Notes under the pieces: model-generated
Told to the model about the DNA's origin: nothing
Database searches by the model: none
The model's input: the letters and a program-made list of their open reading frames with translations, nothing else
From: an uncultured Devosia sp.
GTDB taxonomy: Bacteria; Pseudomonadota; Alphaproteobacteria; Rhizobiales; Devosiaceae
DNA: 64,000 nucleotides
NCBI RefSeq assembly: GCF_913055165.1
Contig: NZ_CAJXJS010000013.1
Span: 1 to 64,000, forward strand
Direction of reading: 5' to 3'
Translations under genes and position numbers: made by a program
Shown: positions 1 through 9,003 of the stretch, in pieces
How positions within the stretch are numbered: position 1 is the first letter of the stretch
Layout: every line of letters starts with the position of its first letter

Positions 1-2700
1 CGCCCCGGCGGGACGTCGCGTGGGCCTTCGCGCTCGACCGTGGTCGTGGAAAAACGCACCCGCGTGGTGCCCAAGCCAGGCGGCCAGCCGGGCATGGGTG
101 GCGCCCGTTCGGGTGCACCGGGTGGCCAGGGCGGTCGTCCGCAGGGTCGACCCATGCAGCAGCAGAACCGCGCCCCGCTCGGGCTGAGCGCCGCCGAAGC
201 CGAAGCCCGCCGTCAGGCGCTGGCCCTGGCTGGTGCCCGCCAGGCCGAAGACAAGGAGCGTTTCGCCGCCGAAGAAGCCCGCCGGATCGAGGATGAGAAT
301 CGCCGGCGGCAGATTCGCGAAGAAGCGGCTCGCGCTGAAGAAGAGCGCGCCAGGGCCGAGCAGGTCCGGCAGGCCGAAGAAGCCGCCGCGCGCAGTGCCG
401 AGCCCGAACAGGAAGCCCCTGCCCCGCGTGAAGATTATGTGCCGGCCAGCCAGCGCAATCCCGGCCCGTCGGCCGTGCGCACCGTGTCGGGCCGTCCCGG
501 TCAGGCCAACCGGCCGCAGCGGGCTGAGCGCCCTGCCGGCCGTCCCGGCGAAGGCGAGCGTGGCCCCCGTCCGGCCGGCGATCGCCGCCCCGCAGCGGGT
601 GGTGCCGCACGTCCTGCCGGAGAACGCCGTCCGGGCGCCGGCATGTCCCCGATCGGGAATGTGCCTCCTGCCCCGCCGAGCGAAGCCGATGGCCGCCGCA
701 CCCGTACCGGTGCACCCCAGCATCGCCCGACCACGGCCGCGGAACTGGAAAATGCCCGCCGCGCCAGCCGTGCGCAGCCCGAGCGCCCGTCGCGGCGCGG
801 CGCCGATGATGGCTCGTCGCGCGGCCGCCTGACGGTTGCCAGCGCCACCACGGAAAGCGATCGCGATCGCGGCCCGTCGCTGGCCGCCATGCGCCGTCGT
901 CGCGACAAGAAGATGGGCCGCAACCAGCAGGATGCGCCCAAGCTGAGCCGCGAAGTGATCATTCCCGAAGTCATCACGGTGGGCGAGCTGGCCAACCGCA
1001 TGGCCGAGCGCTCGGTAACCGTCATCAAGATGCTGATGCAGCAGGGCGAGATGGCCAAGATCACCGATGTGATCGATGCCGATACGGCCGAGCTGATCGC
1101 CACCGAACTGGGCCACACCGTCAAGCGCGTCAGCGAAGCGGACGTCGAAGAAGGTCTGTTCGACCTGCCCTCCGACGACAAGGCCGAGGATCTGGCCGAT
1201 CGTGCCCCGGTCGTGACCATTATGGGTCACGTCGACCACGGCAAGACGAGCCTGCTCGACGCCATCCGCGAAGCCAATGTCGTCAGTGGCGAAGCCGGCG
1301 GCATCACCCAGCATATCGGCGCCTATCAGGTCGAAAAGAACGGCAACAAGATCACCTTCCTCGACACCCCGGGCCACGAGGCGTTCACCGCCATGCGTGC
1401 CCGCGGCGCCCAGGCGACCGATATCGCGGTTCTGGTGGTGGCGGCCGATGACGGCGTCATGCCGCAGACCATCGAATCCATCAAGCACGCCAAGGCGGCC
1501 AATGTGCCGATCATCGTGGCCATCAACAAGATGGATAAGCCCGAGGCCAATCCGCAGCGCGTCCGCACCGAACTGCTGCAGCACGAAGTCTTCGTGGAAT
1601 CCATGGGCGGCGATGTGCTCGACGTGGAAGTCTCGGCCAAGACCCAGGCGGGTCTGGACAAGCTGCTTGAGACCATCCTGCTGCAAGCCGAAGTGCTCGA
1701 ACTCAAGGCCCCCCATGACGGGCGGGCCGAGGGTCTGGTCATTGAAGCCAAGCTCGACAAGGGTCGCGGCGCCGTGGCCACCGTGCTGGTTCAGCGCGGT
1801 ACGCTCAAGGTCGGAGACATCGTGGTGGCCGGGACCGAAATGGCCCGCGTCCGCGCGCTGATCAATGACCAGGGCGAGCAGGTCAAGGAAGCCGGTCCCT
1901 CCGTGCCGGTGGAAGTGCTGGGCTTCTCGGGTGTGCCGAGCGCCGGTGACCGCTTCTCGGTCGTCGAAAGCGAAGCGCGTGCCCGCGAAGTCACCGAATA
2001 TCGTCAGCGCGCCATCCGCGAAAAGACCGCCGGTGGCGGTGCCACCAGCCTTGAGCAGATGATGAACCAGCTCAAGGCCTCGGGCATTTCCAAGTTCCCG
2101 CTGGTCATCAAGGGCGACGTGCAGGGTTCGGTGGAAGCCATCGTGGCTTCGCTCAACAAGCTCTCGACCGAGGAAGTCTCGGCCCAGATCCTGATGAGCG
2201 GCGTGGGCGGCATCACCGAAAGCGATGTCACCCTGGCCTCGGCTTCGAACGCCATCATCATCGGCTTCAATGTCCGTGCCAACAAGCAGGCGCAGGACCT
2301 GGCCACTCGCGACGGCATCGAAATCCGCTATTACAACATCATCTACGACCTCGTGGATGACGTGAAGAGCGCCATGTCGGGCCTATTGGCGCCGGAACGC
2401 CGGGAAACCTTCATCGGCTACGCCAAGATCCTGGAAGTCTTCCAGATCACCAAGGTCGGCAAGGTCGCCGGCTGTCAGGTCACCGAAGGCATCGTGGAAC
2501 GCGGTGCCGGCGTGCGCCTCCTGCGCGACGACGTGGTCATCCACGAAGGCAAGCTCAAGACGCTCAAGCGCTTCAAGGACGAAGTCAAGGAAGTGGCCGT
2601 CGGCCAGGAATGCGGCATGGCCTTCGAAAACTACGAAGACATCCGTGCCGGCGACGTCATCGAATGCTTCCGCGTCGAGACCGTCCAGCGCTCGCTGTAG
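1..2700 (+). CDS. infB: Translation initiation factor IF-2 (5' end outside window)
   Basis: GTPase that brings initiator fMet-tRNA to the 30S subunit and promotes subunit joining. The reading frame is open from base 1 and 899 residues are visible, so the true start lies upstream. The first 300 or so residues are a charged Arg/Ala/Glu-rich linker typical of alphaproteobacterial IF-2. An IF2_N domain follows (about bases 960-1130). The G domain carries GHVDHGKTS (about 1228), DTPGHEAF (about 1361) and NKMD (about 1522). Beta-barrel domains and the C-terminal tRNA-binding domain follow. A strong hairpin terminator lies 24 bases after the stop, so rbfA and truB, the usual downstream partners, do not follow here. 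Confidence 0.98.
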   Translation, partial: RPGGTSRGPSRSTVVVEKRTRVVPKPGGQPGMGGARSGAPGGQGGRPQGRPMQQQNRAPLGLSAAEAEARRQALALAGARQAEDKERFAAEEARRIEDENRRRQIREEAARAEEERARAEQVRQAEEAAARSAEPEQEAPAPREDYVPASQRNPGPSAVRTVSGRPGQANRPQRAERPAGRPGEGERGPRPAGDRRPAAGGAARPAGERRPGAGMSPIGNVPPAPPSEADGRRTRTGAPQHRPTTAAELENARRASRAQPERPSRRGADDGSSRGRLTVASATTESDRDRGPSLAAMRRRRDKKMGRNQQDAPKLSREVIIPEVITVGELANRMAERSVTVIKMLMQQGEMAKITDVIDADTAELIATELGHTVKRVSEADVEEGLFDLPSDDKAEDLADRAPVVTIMGHVDHGKTSLLDAIREANVVSGEAGGITQHIGAYQVEKNGNKITFLDTPGHEAFTAMRARGAQATDIAVLVVAADDGVMPQTIESIKHAKAANVPIIVAINKMDKPEANPQRVRTELLQHEVFVESMGGDVLDVEVSAKTQAGLDKLLETILLQAEVLELKAPHDGRAEGLVIEAKLDKGRGAVATVLVQRGTLKVGDIVVAGTEMARVRALINDQGEQVKEAGPSVPVEVLGFSGVPSAGDRFSVVESEARAREVTEYRQRAIREKTAGGGATSLEQMMNQLKASGISKFPLVIKGDVQGSVEAIVASLNKLSTEEVSAQILMSGVGGITESDVTLASASNAIIIGFNVRANKQAQDLATRDGIEIRYYNIIYDLVDDVKSAMSGLLAPERRETFIGYAKILEVFQITKVGKVAGCQVTEGIVERGAGVRLLRDDVVIHEGKLKTLKRFKDEVKEVAVGQECGMAFENYEDIRAGDVIECFRVETVQRSL

Positions 2701-2723
2701 GTGCTACGCAGCTGGAAAAATTG

Positions 2724-2754
2724 AAAAGGGCGCGGAACAATCCGCGCCCTTTTT
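2724..2754 (+). terminator. Rho-independent terminator of infB
   Basis: A GC-rich stem (GGGCGCGG / CCGCGCCC) with a short AACAAT loop is preceded by an A run and followed by TTTTT. It lies 24 bases after the infB stop, a textbook intrinsic terminator. Confidence 0.9.
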
Positions 2755-2780
2755 GCTGAGCGGGTCACCATTATTGAACC

Positions 2781-3965
2781 TTACCCCAGGGCCTGAACTG
2801 CCAACTGCAACAAGCCGACGGCACCGCCAATGGTACTGACAATTATGATCGCCTCCCAGAGCCGGGCCTGCCATTTGAGCCTCGCATGTAAACCCCAAAC
2901 TTTCAAAGTTTCAGGGGCACCAAAATAGACGGTGAATCCGCGTCTACGTACAGTGACAAGAGAAATGTTTTCGTGACCGATCATCTCCCTGTTCTTGGAG
3001 AATGCCACAAGGCCAAACGGTCCCTGGAATTCTGCTACCGAAAGTATCTTGGATAAAGCTGCTCGGCTTTCGGCAATGGTTTGCATGTGACTCTGTTCAA
3101 GTGCGGCAACTGCTTGTGAAATAACATGCATCGCCAGCACCGATGACAGGGATACTTCCTCTCCTGCGTCATCTTTGCCTAAAATTTCCTGTAGGTATTG
3201 TTGCACGATTGGATTGTAGTCATCGTACTTGATGTCACAGACCAATGTAGTTCCAACAGCGGAGTGGCGCAGATAATTGCGGTTTGAACCAAATGAATAA
3301 ATCGGTGAGGGTAGCCGTCGTGAGCGCAGTTGCTCAATCAACCAGGTAGACTCATGGCTCGGAGCACAAATAACGACTGGGTGGCGTCCGGTGTCCATCG
3401 GTATGTCGACCTGCCCTATACTAAAGGTGACGTGATTGAGGTGGAAGTCTAGGTCGGCTGCTGCCTTGGTTAGATCGTCAAGTAAACCGGACGCATAGGA
3501 GTCTGGATGATCATCAAGGCTAAAAACCGTCAGATCGCGGCCACTGACGGTTTGCTGAATAAATCGCAAAAGGATCATGACCCGCCTGAAGTCAGGCGTG
3601 GTCACGCGGAATAGTTCGTTTTGATGTGGCCCCAGCAATGCCGTACGTGTTGCAAAGGACAGAATGAAGGGCACTTTGGCAAAGTCTGGGTGATTGGCAA
3701 TCACTCCAGCGCAGGCGGAGTCGGAAGGTCCCACAATGGCCAAAGCACCAGCGCTAAGGCACCGACGAACGGCGTCGGCTACCAGTGATGGTTCGGAGCG
3801 ATCATCCTCAATTACGAGCTCGACCGGCCGCCTTTGGCCCGTCAGGGCCTTACCGGTTTCCCAGGTGAGATACTTTTCTAGAGAGGTGACAATACCGAGC
3901 CCTTGACGCTTACGCTGTCCAGTTAGTGGTGCCACTACTCCGATCTTAACAGGAGTGCCGCTCAG
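2781..3965 (-). CDS. Periplasmic-binding-protein-like receptor, signal-less, C-terminal membrane anchor
   Basis: The fold resembles the leucine/isoleucine/valine-binding family (Peripla_BP_6): an opening KIGVVAPLTG, then VGPSDSACAGVI and a second lobe. No signal peptide is visible. The C-terminus has one hydrophobic helix (about residues 369-390) preceded by basic residues, so the ligand-binding part probably faces the cytoplasm. The first conventional start, GTG at 3935, would delete the first beta strand of the fold. I prefer CTG at 3965, which overlaps the stop of the upstream acetyltransferase gene as CTGA and gives 394 residues. No ATG, GTG or TTG lies between the upstream in-frame stop and 3935. 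Base composition is lower in GC than the neighbours, suggesting transfer. There is no ABC permease nearby, so a transport role is unlikely; a sensor role is inference. A frameshift separating one fused protein is the alternative. Confidence 0.7.
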   Translation of the reverse strand: MSGTPVKIGVVAPLTGQRKRQGLGIVTSLEKYLTWETGKALTGQRRPVELVIEDDRSEPSLVADAVRRCLSAGALAIVGPSDSACAGVIANHPDFAKVPFILSFATRTALLGPHQNELFRVTTPDFRRVMILLRFIQQTVSGRDLTVFSLDDHPDSYASGLLDDLTKAAADLDFHLNHVTFSIGQVDIPMDTGRHPVVICAPSHESTWLIEQLRSRRLPSPIYSFGSNRNYLRHSAVGTTLVCDIKYDDYNPIVQQYLQEILGKDDAGEEVSLSSVLAMHVISQAVAALEQSHMQTIAESRAALSKILSVAEFQGPFGLVAFSKNREMIGHENISLVTVRRRGFTVYFGAPETLKVWGLHARLKWQARLWEAIIIVSTIGGAVGLLQLAVQALG

Positions 3966-4408
3966 GGCAGAGCTCGAGAATAGATTAGCGTTTTAGGAGT
4001 CTCTAGAAGCACTGTGTAGCCGTGTCTTTCGTAAAAGGATCGAGGGTCGCGTTTTGGAAGCAGGGTCTCATATAATTGGCTATTGCTCAAGATCATCGCG
4101 GAGAACCCATCCACGATTGCGGCCTGATGAACCAATCGGATGAGTTCAGAGCCAATTCCAAGGTTGTGTTGCCTATGGTCGACATAAATATTGCAGAGTT
4201 CCAGCACATCAGGAGCAAAACTATTGGAATAGCAGAACCCGACTAGAGTGTTGCCAAGCGTCGCTTTGAAGGCGGGGTAGTCCGATGCGAGATGGGCGAT
4301 GCGGGCGGCCGTTTGGCCGGTGCGCATATAGCCGCGATAGAGCGCTAGGACATCTTCTGCGTCGTTCCCCGTCATTGGCGAGAAAAAAACATTGTGGTGG
4401 TTAGACAT
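3962..4408 (-). CDS. GNAT family N-acetyltransferase
   Basis: A 148-residue GCN5-related acetyltransferase, the usual single-domain length. Motif A is visible as DHRQHNLGIGSELIRLV (about residues 77-93), the acetyl-CoA pyrophosphate loop, preceded by the strand VLELCNIYV and followed by FYERHGYTVLLE near the C-terminus. The acceptor is unknown. It is the first gene of a two-gene unit: its TGA stop overlaps the probable CTG start of the receptor-like gene, implying coupled translation. The ribosome-binding site is weak. Base composition is lower in GC than the flanking housekeeping genes, as in its partner, so the two probably arrived together. Confidence 0.85.
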   Translation of the reverse strand: MSNHHNVFFSPMTGNDAEDVLALYRGYMRTGQTAARIAHLASDYPAFKATLGNTLVGFCYSNSFAPDVLELCNIYVDHRQHNLGIGSELIRLVHQAAIVDGFSAMILSNSQLYETLLPKRDPRSFYERHGYTVLLETPKTLIYSRALP

Positions 4409-4459
4409 AGCGCACTCAATTCAAAAGCAGTCGAGCACCAACATAAACCGTAACGGTGC

Positions 4460-4498
4460 AAAGAAAAGGCCCGCCTCCAATGCTGGAGAGCGGGCCTT
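4460..4498 (-). terminator. Terminator of the L,D-transpeptidase gene
   Basis: On the minus strand the inverted repeat AAGGCCCGC / GCGGGCCTT is followed by TTTTCTTT. It lies about 65 bases after the stop of the L,D-transpeptidase gene and upstream of the acetyltransferase gene, insulating the two. Confidence 0.75.
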
Positions 4499-4562
4499 GG
4501 TGTTGCCGGGAGCGGGTGACTACGGTGGGGGTCCGCCGCCGGCAATTTCTTGAAACTGAGGT

Positions 4563-5258
4563 CTACACCACCGGGGTGAAACCCGGCGTCGCCACCAGGC
4601 TCCCTGGCGTACCATTGATCACCGTGACGCGCGCGCCGACCGGCACGCGGGCATAGAGATCGATGATGTCCTGGTTCATCAGCCGGATGCAACCCGAGGA
4701 GACATTGGTGCCGATGGTATAGGGCTCTGTGGTGCCGTGAATGCGAAACAGAGTGTCGCGGCCATTCTTGTAGAGATAGAGCGCACGGGGACCCAAGGGG
4801 TTTTCCGGGCCCGGACCCATGCCGCCGGCATAGGGTCCGTAGCGCTCCGGCTCGCGCTCGATCATGGATTTGGTCGGGGTCCAGCGCGGCCAGACGGCCT
4901 TGCGGCCAATGGTGGCCTCGCCGCGGAACACCAGGGCCTCGTCCTTGCCCACGCCGATGCCGTAGCGCAGGGCGCGATTGTTCTCCATGACGAGATAGAG
5001 GTAGTGCGCCGGCGTGTCGACCACCAGCGTGCCGGGCCGTTCGGAGGTGTAGTAGGGCACTTCCTGGCGCCACCATTTCGGATCGACGCGCCGCAGATCC
5101 ATGGCGGCGACCGGATAGGGCTCGCCCGGCACCGGTCCATACATGCGCAGATAATAGGGATCGATGACCGGTTCCTGCACCACGGGCTGACGCGTGGTGG
5201 AACAGGCCGAAAGGGCAGTGGCGCTGAGGCCAAGCAGGAACAGGCGGCGGGAAATCAA
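4563..5258 (-). CDS. L,D-transpeptidase (YkuD domain) lipoprotein
   Basis: Cross-links peptidoglycan 3-3 or attaches outer-membrane proteins to peptidoglycan in the periplasm. The 231-residue protein begins with an export signal ending in LSATALSAC, a lipobox with Cys near residue 19. The YkuD catalytic domain fills the C-terminal half, with HGTTEPYTIG and then SSGCIRL (catalytic Cys about residue 188), the hallmark His...SxGC(I/V)R motif. Many paralogues of this family exist in rhizobia, so the exact substrate cannot be assigned. It stands alone with its own terminator. Confidence 0.93.
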   Translation of the reverse strand: MISRRLFLLGLSATALSACSTTRQPVVQEPVIDPYYLRMYGPVPGEPYPVAAMDLRRVDPKWWRQEVPYYTSERPGTLVVDTPAHYLYLVMENNRALRYGIGVGKDEALVFRGEATIGRKAVWPRWTPTKSMIEREPERYGPYAGGMGPGPENPLGPRALYLYKNGRDTLFRIHGTTEPYTIGTNVSSGCIRLMNQDIIDLYARVPVGARVTVINGTPGSLVATPGFTPVV

Positions 5259-5402
5259 AACAACAACCTCAAGGCAGACGGGAGAAAGCGGACGCCGGGC
5301 ACGTCACGCTATTGAGTAACGCTTGGTGGCCTTAACGTGGCACCAATGGGGCCGTTCCTCGCCGCAATGTGATGGATGAGGCGCTGTGGTGCAAAGGACA
5401 CA

Positions 5403-5957
5403 CTAGTGCTCCGCCAAATCGCTGACGGCGGCAATGACCGCGTCGGCCGCCCCTGCCGCCTGGTGGTCGATGCCAGGCAGTATCTGCACCTGGGCGTTGG
5501 GCAGCAGGGCCTTGTAGCGCTTGGGATGGTCGGCTGGCACCACCTCATCCCTGTCGCCCTGCAGGATGACGAGCCGGGCCAAATCGACCAGTTTTTCGGA
5601 CGCGTCTTCAGGCAGGCTGAAGCTCTCCATTTCCCAATCGGGTGCGCCCCAGAAGGGTGCCGCCACCACGATCACGCCTTTCAGGTTCACCGGCACTCCC
5701 AGCCGCGCCAGGCCTTGAAGCGCGATTGAACCGCCGAGGGAATGACCGACAATGATCAGATCATGCTCGATGCCCGTCACCTCTGACTCGAAAGCGGCCA
5801 GCCAGAACTCGGCCTTGGGATCATCGGGGTCCGGCATTTGCGGGGCCTTGAAGTGAATGCCCGAGGGCAGTCGGGCCTCCAGCGCCTCGCGGAGCCGGCT
5901 GCTGCCCTCGCCCTGATCCTGGGCGCCGGCGCTATGGATGAAGAGCACTGTGGTCAT
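5403..5957 (-). CDS. Small alpha/beta hydrolase (RBBP9/YdeN-like)
   Basis: A 184-residue serine hydrolase of the compact RBBP9/YdeN type. The nucleophile elbow is GHSLGG (about residues 70-75), the acid is in GDRDEVVP, and the histidine is in GIDHQAAG near the C-terminus, a complete triad. No signal peptide is seen, so it should be cytoplasmic. It lies downstream of the pnp terminator and is probably transcribed alone. The substrate is unknown. Confidence 0.88.
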   Translation of the reverse strand: MTTVLFIHSAGAQDQGEGSSRLREALEARLPSGIHFKAPQMPDPDDPKAEFWLAAFESEVTGIEHDLIIVGHSLGGSIALQGLARLGVPVNLKGVIVVAAPFWGAPDWEMESFSLPEDASEKLVDLARLVILQGDRDEVVPADHPKRYKALLPNAQVQILPGIDHQAAGAADAVIAAVSDLAEH

Positions 5958-6020
5958 GGTGGGTCCCCTGCAACTGCTCCATCAACGCCGGCCGGCCCGC
6001 TTCCGGTTCCACCAGCCCCG

Positions 6021-6052
6021 TAAAAGAGAAGGCCCGGATCACTCCGGGCCTT
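6021..6052 (-). terminator. Terminator of the rpsO-pnp unit
   Basis: The inverted repeat AAGGCCCGGA / TCCGGGCCTT is followed on the minus strand by TCTCTTTTA, 28 bases after the pnp stop. Confidence 0.75.
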
Positions 6053-6080
6053 CCGCATTCGTGTGGTCAAGAAGCCTGCC

Positions 6081-8225
6081 TTACTCGGCAGCGTCTTCCT
6101 TGGCTTCCTTGGCAATTTCCTTGCCGGTCTCCTGGTCGACGACCTTCATGGAGAGGCGGACCTTGCCGCGCTCGTCAAAGCCGAGCAGCTTGACCCAGAC
6201 CTTGTCGCCTTCCTTGACCACGTCGGTGGTCTTGGCGACGCGCTGATCGGCCAGCTGGGAGATATGCACCAGGCCATCCTTGGCGCCGAAGAAGTTGACG
6301 AAGGCGCCGAAGTCGGCGGTCTTGACGACCGTGCCCTGGTAGATGGCATTGACTTCCGGCTCGTCGGTGATCGAGCGGATCCACTTGATGGCGGCTTCGA
6401 TCTGCGACCCATCCGAGGAGGAAACCTTCACGGTGCCGTCGTCTTCGATGTTCACCTTGGCGCCGGTCTTTTCCACGATTTCGCGGATGACCTTGCCGCC
6501 GGTGCCGATCACTTCGCGGATCTTGTCGGTCGGGATCTTGAGGGTCTCGATGCGCGGGGCGAATTCGCCCACTTCACCGCGGCTCTCGGCCAGGGCCTTG
6601 GCCATTTCACCCAGAATGTGGATGCGGCCGTCCTTGGCCTGGGCCAGGGCCTGCTTCATGATCTCTTCGGTGATACCGGCGATCTTGATGTCCATCTGGA
6701 GGGAGGTGACACCGTCTTCGGTGCCGGCCACCTTGAAGTCCATGTCGCCCAGGTGATCTTCGTCACCCAGGATGTCGGACAGCACGGCGAACTTGTCGCC
6801 TTCCAGGATCAGGCCCATGGCGATACCGGCCACCGGCTTCTTCATCGGCACGCCGGCATCCATAAGCGCCAGCGAAGTGCCGCAGACGGTTGCCATCGAG
6901 CTCGAGCCATTGGACTCGGTGATCTCGGAAACCACGCGGATGGTATAGGGGAATTCCTCGATCGAGGGGCGGATCGGGTTGATGGCGCGCCAGGCGAGCT
7001 TGCCATGACCGATTTCGCGACGGCCGGGCGAACCCATGCGACCCGCTTCACCGACCGAATAGGGCGGGAAGTTGTAATGCAGCAGGAAGTTTTCCTTCTT
7101 GGTGCCTTCCAGGCTATCGATGAACTGCTCGTCTTCAGCCGTGCCGAGGGTGGCAACGACCAGCGCCTGGGTTTCGCCGCGGGTGAAGACGGCCGAACCA
7201 TGGGTGCGCGGCAGGACACCGACTTCGGCCAGGATCGGGCGGACAGTCTTGGTGTCGCGGCCGTCGATGCGGCTGCCGGTATCGAGAATGTTCCAGCGCA
7301 CGATCTTGGCCTGGAGGTTGTGCACCACTTCGCCCAGATCTTCCTTGGAAACTTCGCCCGCTTCGATCTTGGCGGCAAAAGCCTCCTTGACCTTGGCATT
7401 GGCGGCGTCCACGGCGGCATAGCGCGCCTGCTTGTCGGTCAGCTTATAGGCAGCACGCAGGTCGGCTTCGGCCAGTGCCAGGACTTCCTTTTCCAGATCC
7501 GAATAATCCGGAGCGGCAAAGTCGCGCGGTTCCTTGGCGGCCAGTTCGGCCAGCTTGATGATGGCCTCGATCACCTGGGCTGAGGCCTTGTGGCCGAACA
7601 TCACGGCACCCAGCATCACCTCTTCGGAAAGCTCCTTGGCTTCCGATTCCACCATCAGCACGGCGTCGGCGGTGCCAGCCATGACAAGGTCGAGCTTGGA
7701 ATCCGCACGGCGGTCGACCGGCAAGTTGAGGACATATTCGCCGTCGACATAGCCCACGCGGGCGGCGCCGATCGGGCCCATGAAGGGCACGCCCGAAATG
7801 GTCAGGGCGGCGGAAGCAGCGACCATGGCCAGAACGTCCGGATTGTTCTCCATGTCGTGCTGGAGCACGGTGACGATGACCTGGGTCTCGTTCTTGTAGC
7901 CATCGGGGAACAGCGGGCGGATCGGGCGATCGATCAGGCGGCTGGTCAGCGTCTCGTTTTCGGTCGGACGGCCTTCGCGCTTGAAATAGCCACCCGGGAT
8001 CTTGCCGGCAGCGAAGTATTTTTCCTGGTAGTTGACGGTCAGCGGGAAGAAGTCCTGGCCCGGCTTGGGCGACTTGGCGCTGACAACGGTGGCGAGCACG
8101 ACGGTCTCGCCCAGAGTGGCGAGCACAGCGCCATCGGCCTGGCGAGCCATCTTGCCGGTTTCGAGCGTCAGGGGCTGGCCGCCCCAGTTGAGCTCGACCT
8201 TGTGGTGATCAAACTTGATCGACAT
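6081..8225 (-). CDS. pnp: Polyribonucleotide nucleotidyltransferase (PNPase)
   Basis: A phosphorolytic 3'-to-5' exoribonuclease of the RNA degradosome. The 714 residues match the usual length. Two RNase PH domains are seen, with [21 protein letters not shown] early and [10 protein letters not shown] in the second. KH ([11 protein letters not shown]) and S1 ([19 protein letters not shown]) domains follow, with an acidic C-terminal tail. The start is the ATG at 8225, giving the canonical [16 protein letters not shown] and preceded by GGAAAG; in-frame extension upstream is not PNPase-like. It lies downstream of rpsO on the same strand, as in many bacteria, with a 303-base leader that may carry processing or autoregulatory structure. 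Confidence 0.98.
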   Translation of the reverse strand: MSIKFDHHKVELNWGGQPLTLETGKMARQADGAVLATLGETVVLATVVSAKSPKPGQDFFPLTVNYQEKYFAAGKIPGGYFKREGRPTENETLTSRLIDRPIRPLFPDGYKNETQVIVTVLQHDMENNPDVLAMVAASAALTISGVPFMGPIGAARVGYVDGEYVLNLPVDRRADSKLDLVMAGTADAVLMVESEAKELSEEVMLGAVMFGHKASAQVIEAIIKLAELAAKEPRDFAAPDYSDLEKEVLALAEADLRAAYKLTDKQARYAAVDAANAKVKEAFAAKIEAGEVSKEDLGEVVHNLQAKIVRWNILDTGSRIDGRDTKTVRPILAEVGVLPRTHGSAVFTRGETQALVVATLGTAEDEQFIDSLEGTKKENFLLHYNFPPYSVGEAGRMGSPGRREIGHGKLAWRAINPIRPSIEEFPYTIRVVSEITESNGSSSMATVCGTSLALMDAGVPMKKPVAGIAMGLILEGDKFAVLSDILGDEDHLGDMDFKVAGTEDGVTSLQMDIKIAGITEEIMKQALAQAKDGRIHILGEMAKALAESRGEVGEFAPRIETLKIPTDKIREVIGTGGKVIREIVEKTGAKVNIEDDGTVKVSSSDGSQIEAAIKWIRSITDEPEVNAIYQGTVVKTADFGAFVNFFGAKDGLVHISQLADQRVAKTTDVVKEGDKVWVKLLGFDERGKVRLSMKVVDQETGKEIAKEAKEDAAE

Positions 8226-8528
8226 CTTTGTTCGTCTTTCCATTCTGCCGGAGGCGCGGGAACGCGGGGCCAGGCTAGCTCCCCACGAACGTCTCCGGTG
8301 TGCCCGCACTCGACGTCGCACCCATGTGCACGCCGGCTCAAAATCAGGCACGGGTTCATGTCTGGCACAGACAGAACATGGACAAGACAATGAGCCTCTC
8401 CAGCAGCGGAAGAAGCCGATAATCCTGCCATGCTCCGGCAATGCCGGCCTATGGCGCCGGGTTTTCCGGCATGCCCCAAAAGGGCAACCGGCGCGGAAGG
8501 CCTGGCCTCCCGCGCCGGAAAGCGTCTG
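8226..8528 (-). other. rpsO-pnp intergenic leader (no gene)
   Basis: I find no protein-coding or tRNA-like content in these 303 bases. They hold a perfect GC-rich hairpin just after rpsO and GC-rich segments nearer pnp. In E. coli the equivalent region contains a terminator and an RNase III autoregulatory site. An analogous role here is inference from gene order. Confidence 0.5.
8488..8518 (-). terminator. Hairpin downstream of rpsO (partial terminator or processing site)
   Basis: Nine-base arms CCGGCGCGG / CCGCGCCGG begin about 10 bases after the rpsO stop on the minus strand. The following bases (TTGCCCTTTTGG) are only partly U-rich, so it may attenuate rather than fully stop transcription into pnp. 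Confidence 0.55.
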
Positions 8529-8798
8529 TTAGCGACGCAGGCCGAGCTTTTCGATCAGCGTCTTGTAGCGGTTCTCGTCCACGCGCTTGAGGTAGTCGAG
8601 AAGCGAACGACGGGTCGACACCAGCTTGAGCAGGCCACGACGGGAATGGTTATCCTTGTTGTGGCCCTTGAAGTGCTCGGTGAGGTTCGAAATGCGCTCG
8701 GACAGGATCGCAACCTGAACTTCCGGCGAACCGGTATCGTTCGGCTTGGTGGCGTATTCCTGGATGAGCTGCGTCTTGCGTTCAGCAGTGATCGACAT
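8529..8798 (-). CDS. rpsO: 30S ribosomal protein S15
   Basis: Binds the central domain of 16S rRNA early in 30S assembly. The 89 residues are the exact family length, with the hallmark [16 protein letters not shown] and [20 protein letters not shown] segments. The ATG at 8798 follows an AAGGA site; longer in-frame sequence upstream is not S15-like. It precedes pnp on the same strand. The 205 bases upstream hold no gene and must carry its promoter. Confidence 0.98.
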   Translation of the reverse strand: MSITAERKTQLIQEYATKPNDTGSPEVQVAILSERISNLTEHFKGHNKDNHSRRGLLKLVSTRRSLLDYLKRVDENRYKTLIEKLGLRR

Positions 8799-9003
8799 CG
8801 GGCATATCCTTTCGATAGAGGAGGATGTTGGTCGCCCCAGCCGGGATGTCGTCCAGGAGGGGCCATGACTGTGCAGGATCGGGGGCAAATGCCCCAAAAA
8901 TCCGGCTGGCGCTGCTATAGGGCAAACAGGGTGCAAAAGCCAGAATTTATTGGAGGCGCGCATCTGGCCTGGCGAGAGGCCGCAACACAAGGCCCGACCA
9001 GAG

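Noticed and set aside
4372-5076. 234-codon minus-strand frame spanning the end of the acetyltransferase gene and the transpeptidase gene
   Set aside because: Overlaps the real L,D-transpeptidase in another frame and crosses its terminator; no domain.
6063-7583. 506-codon open frame on the plus strand opposite pnp
   Set aside because: Antisense shadow of a highly conserved gene in GC-rich DNA; composition is Gly/Asp/His-rich with no domain.
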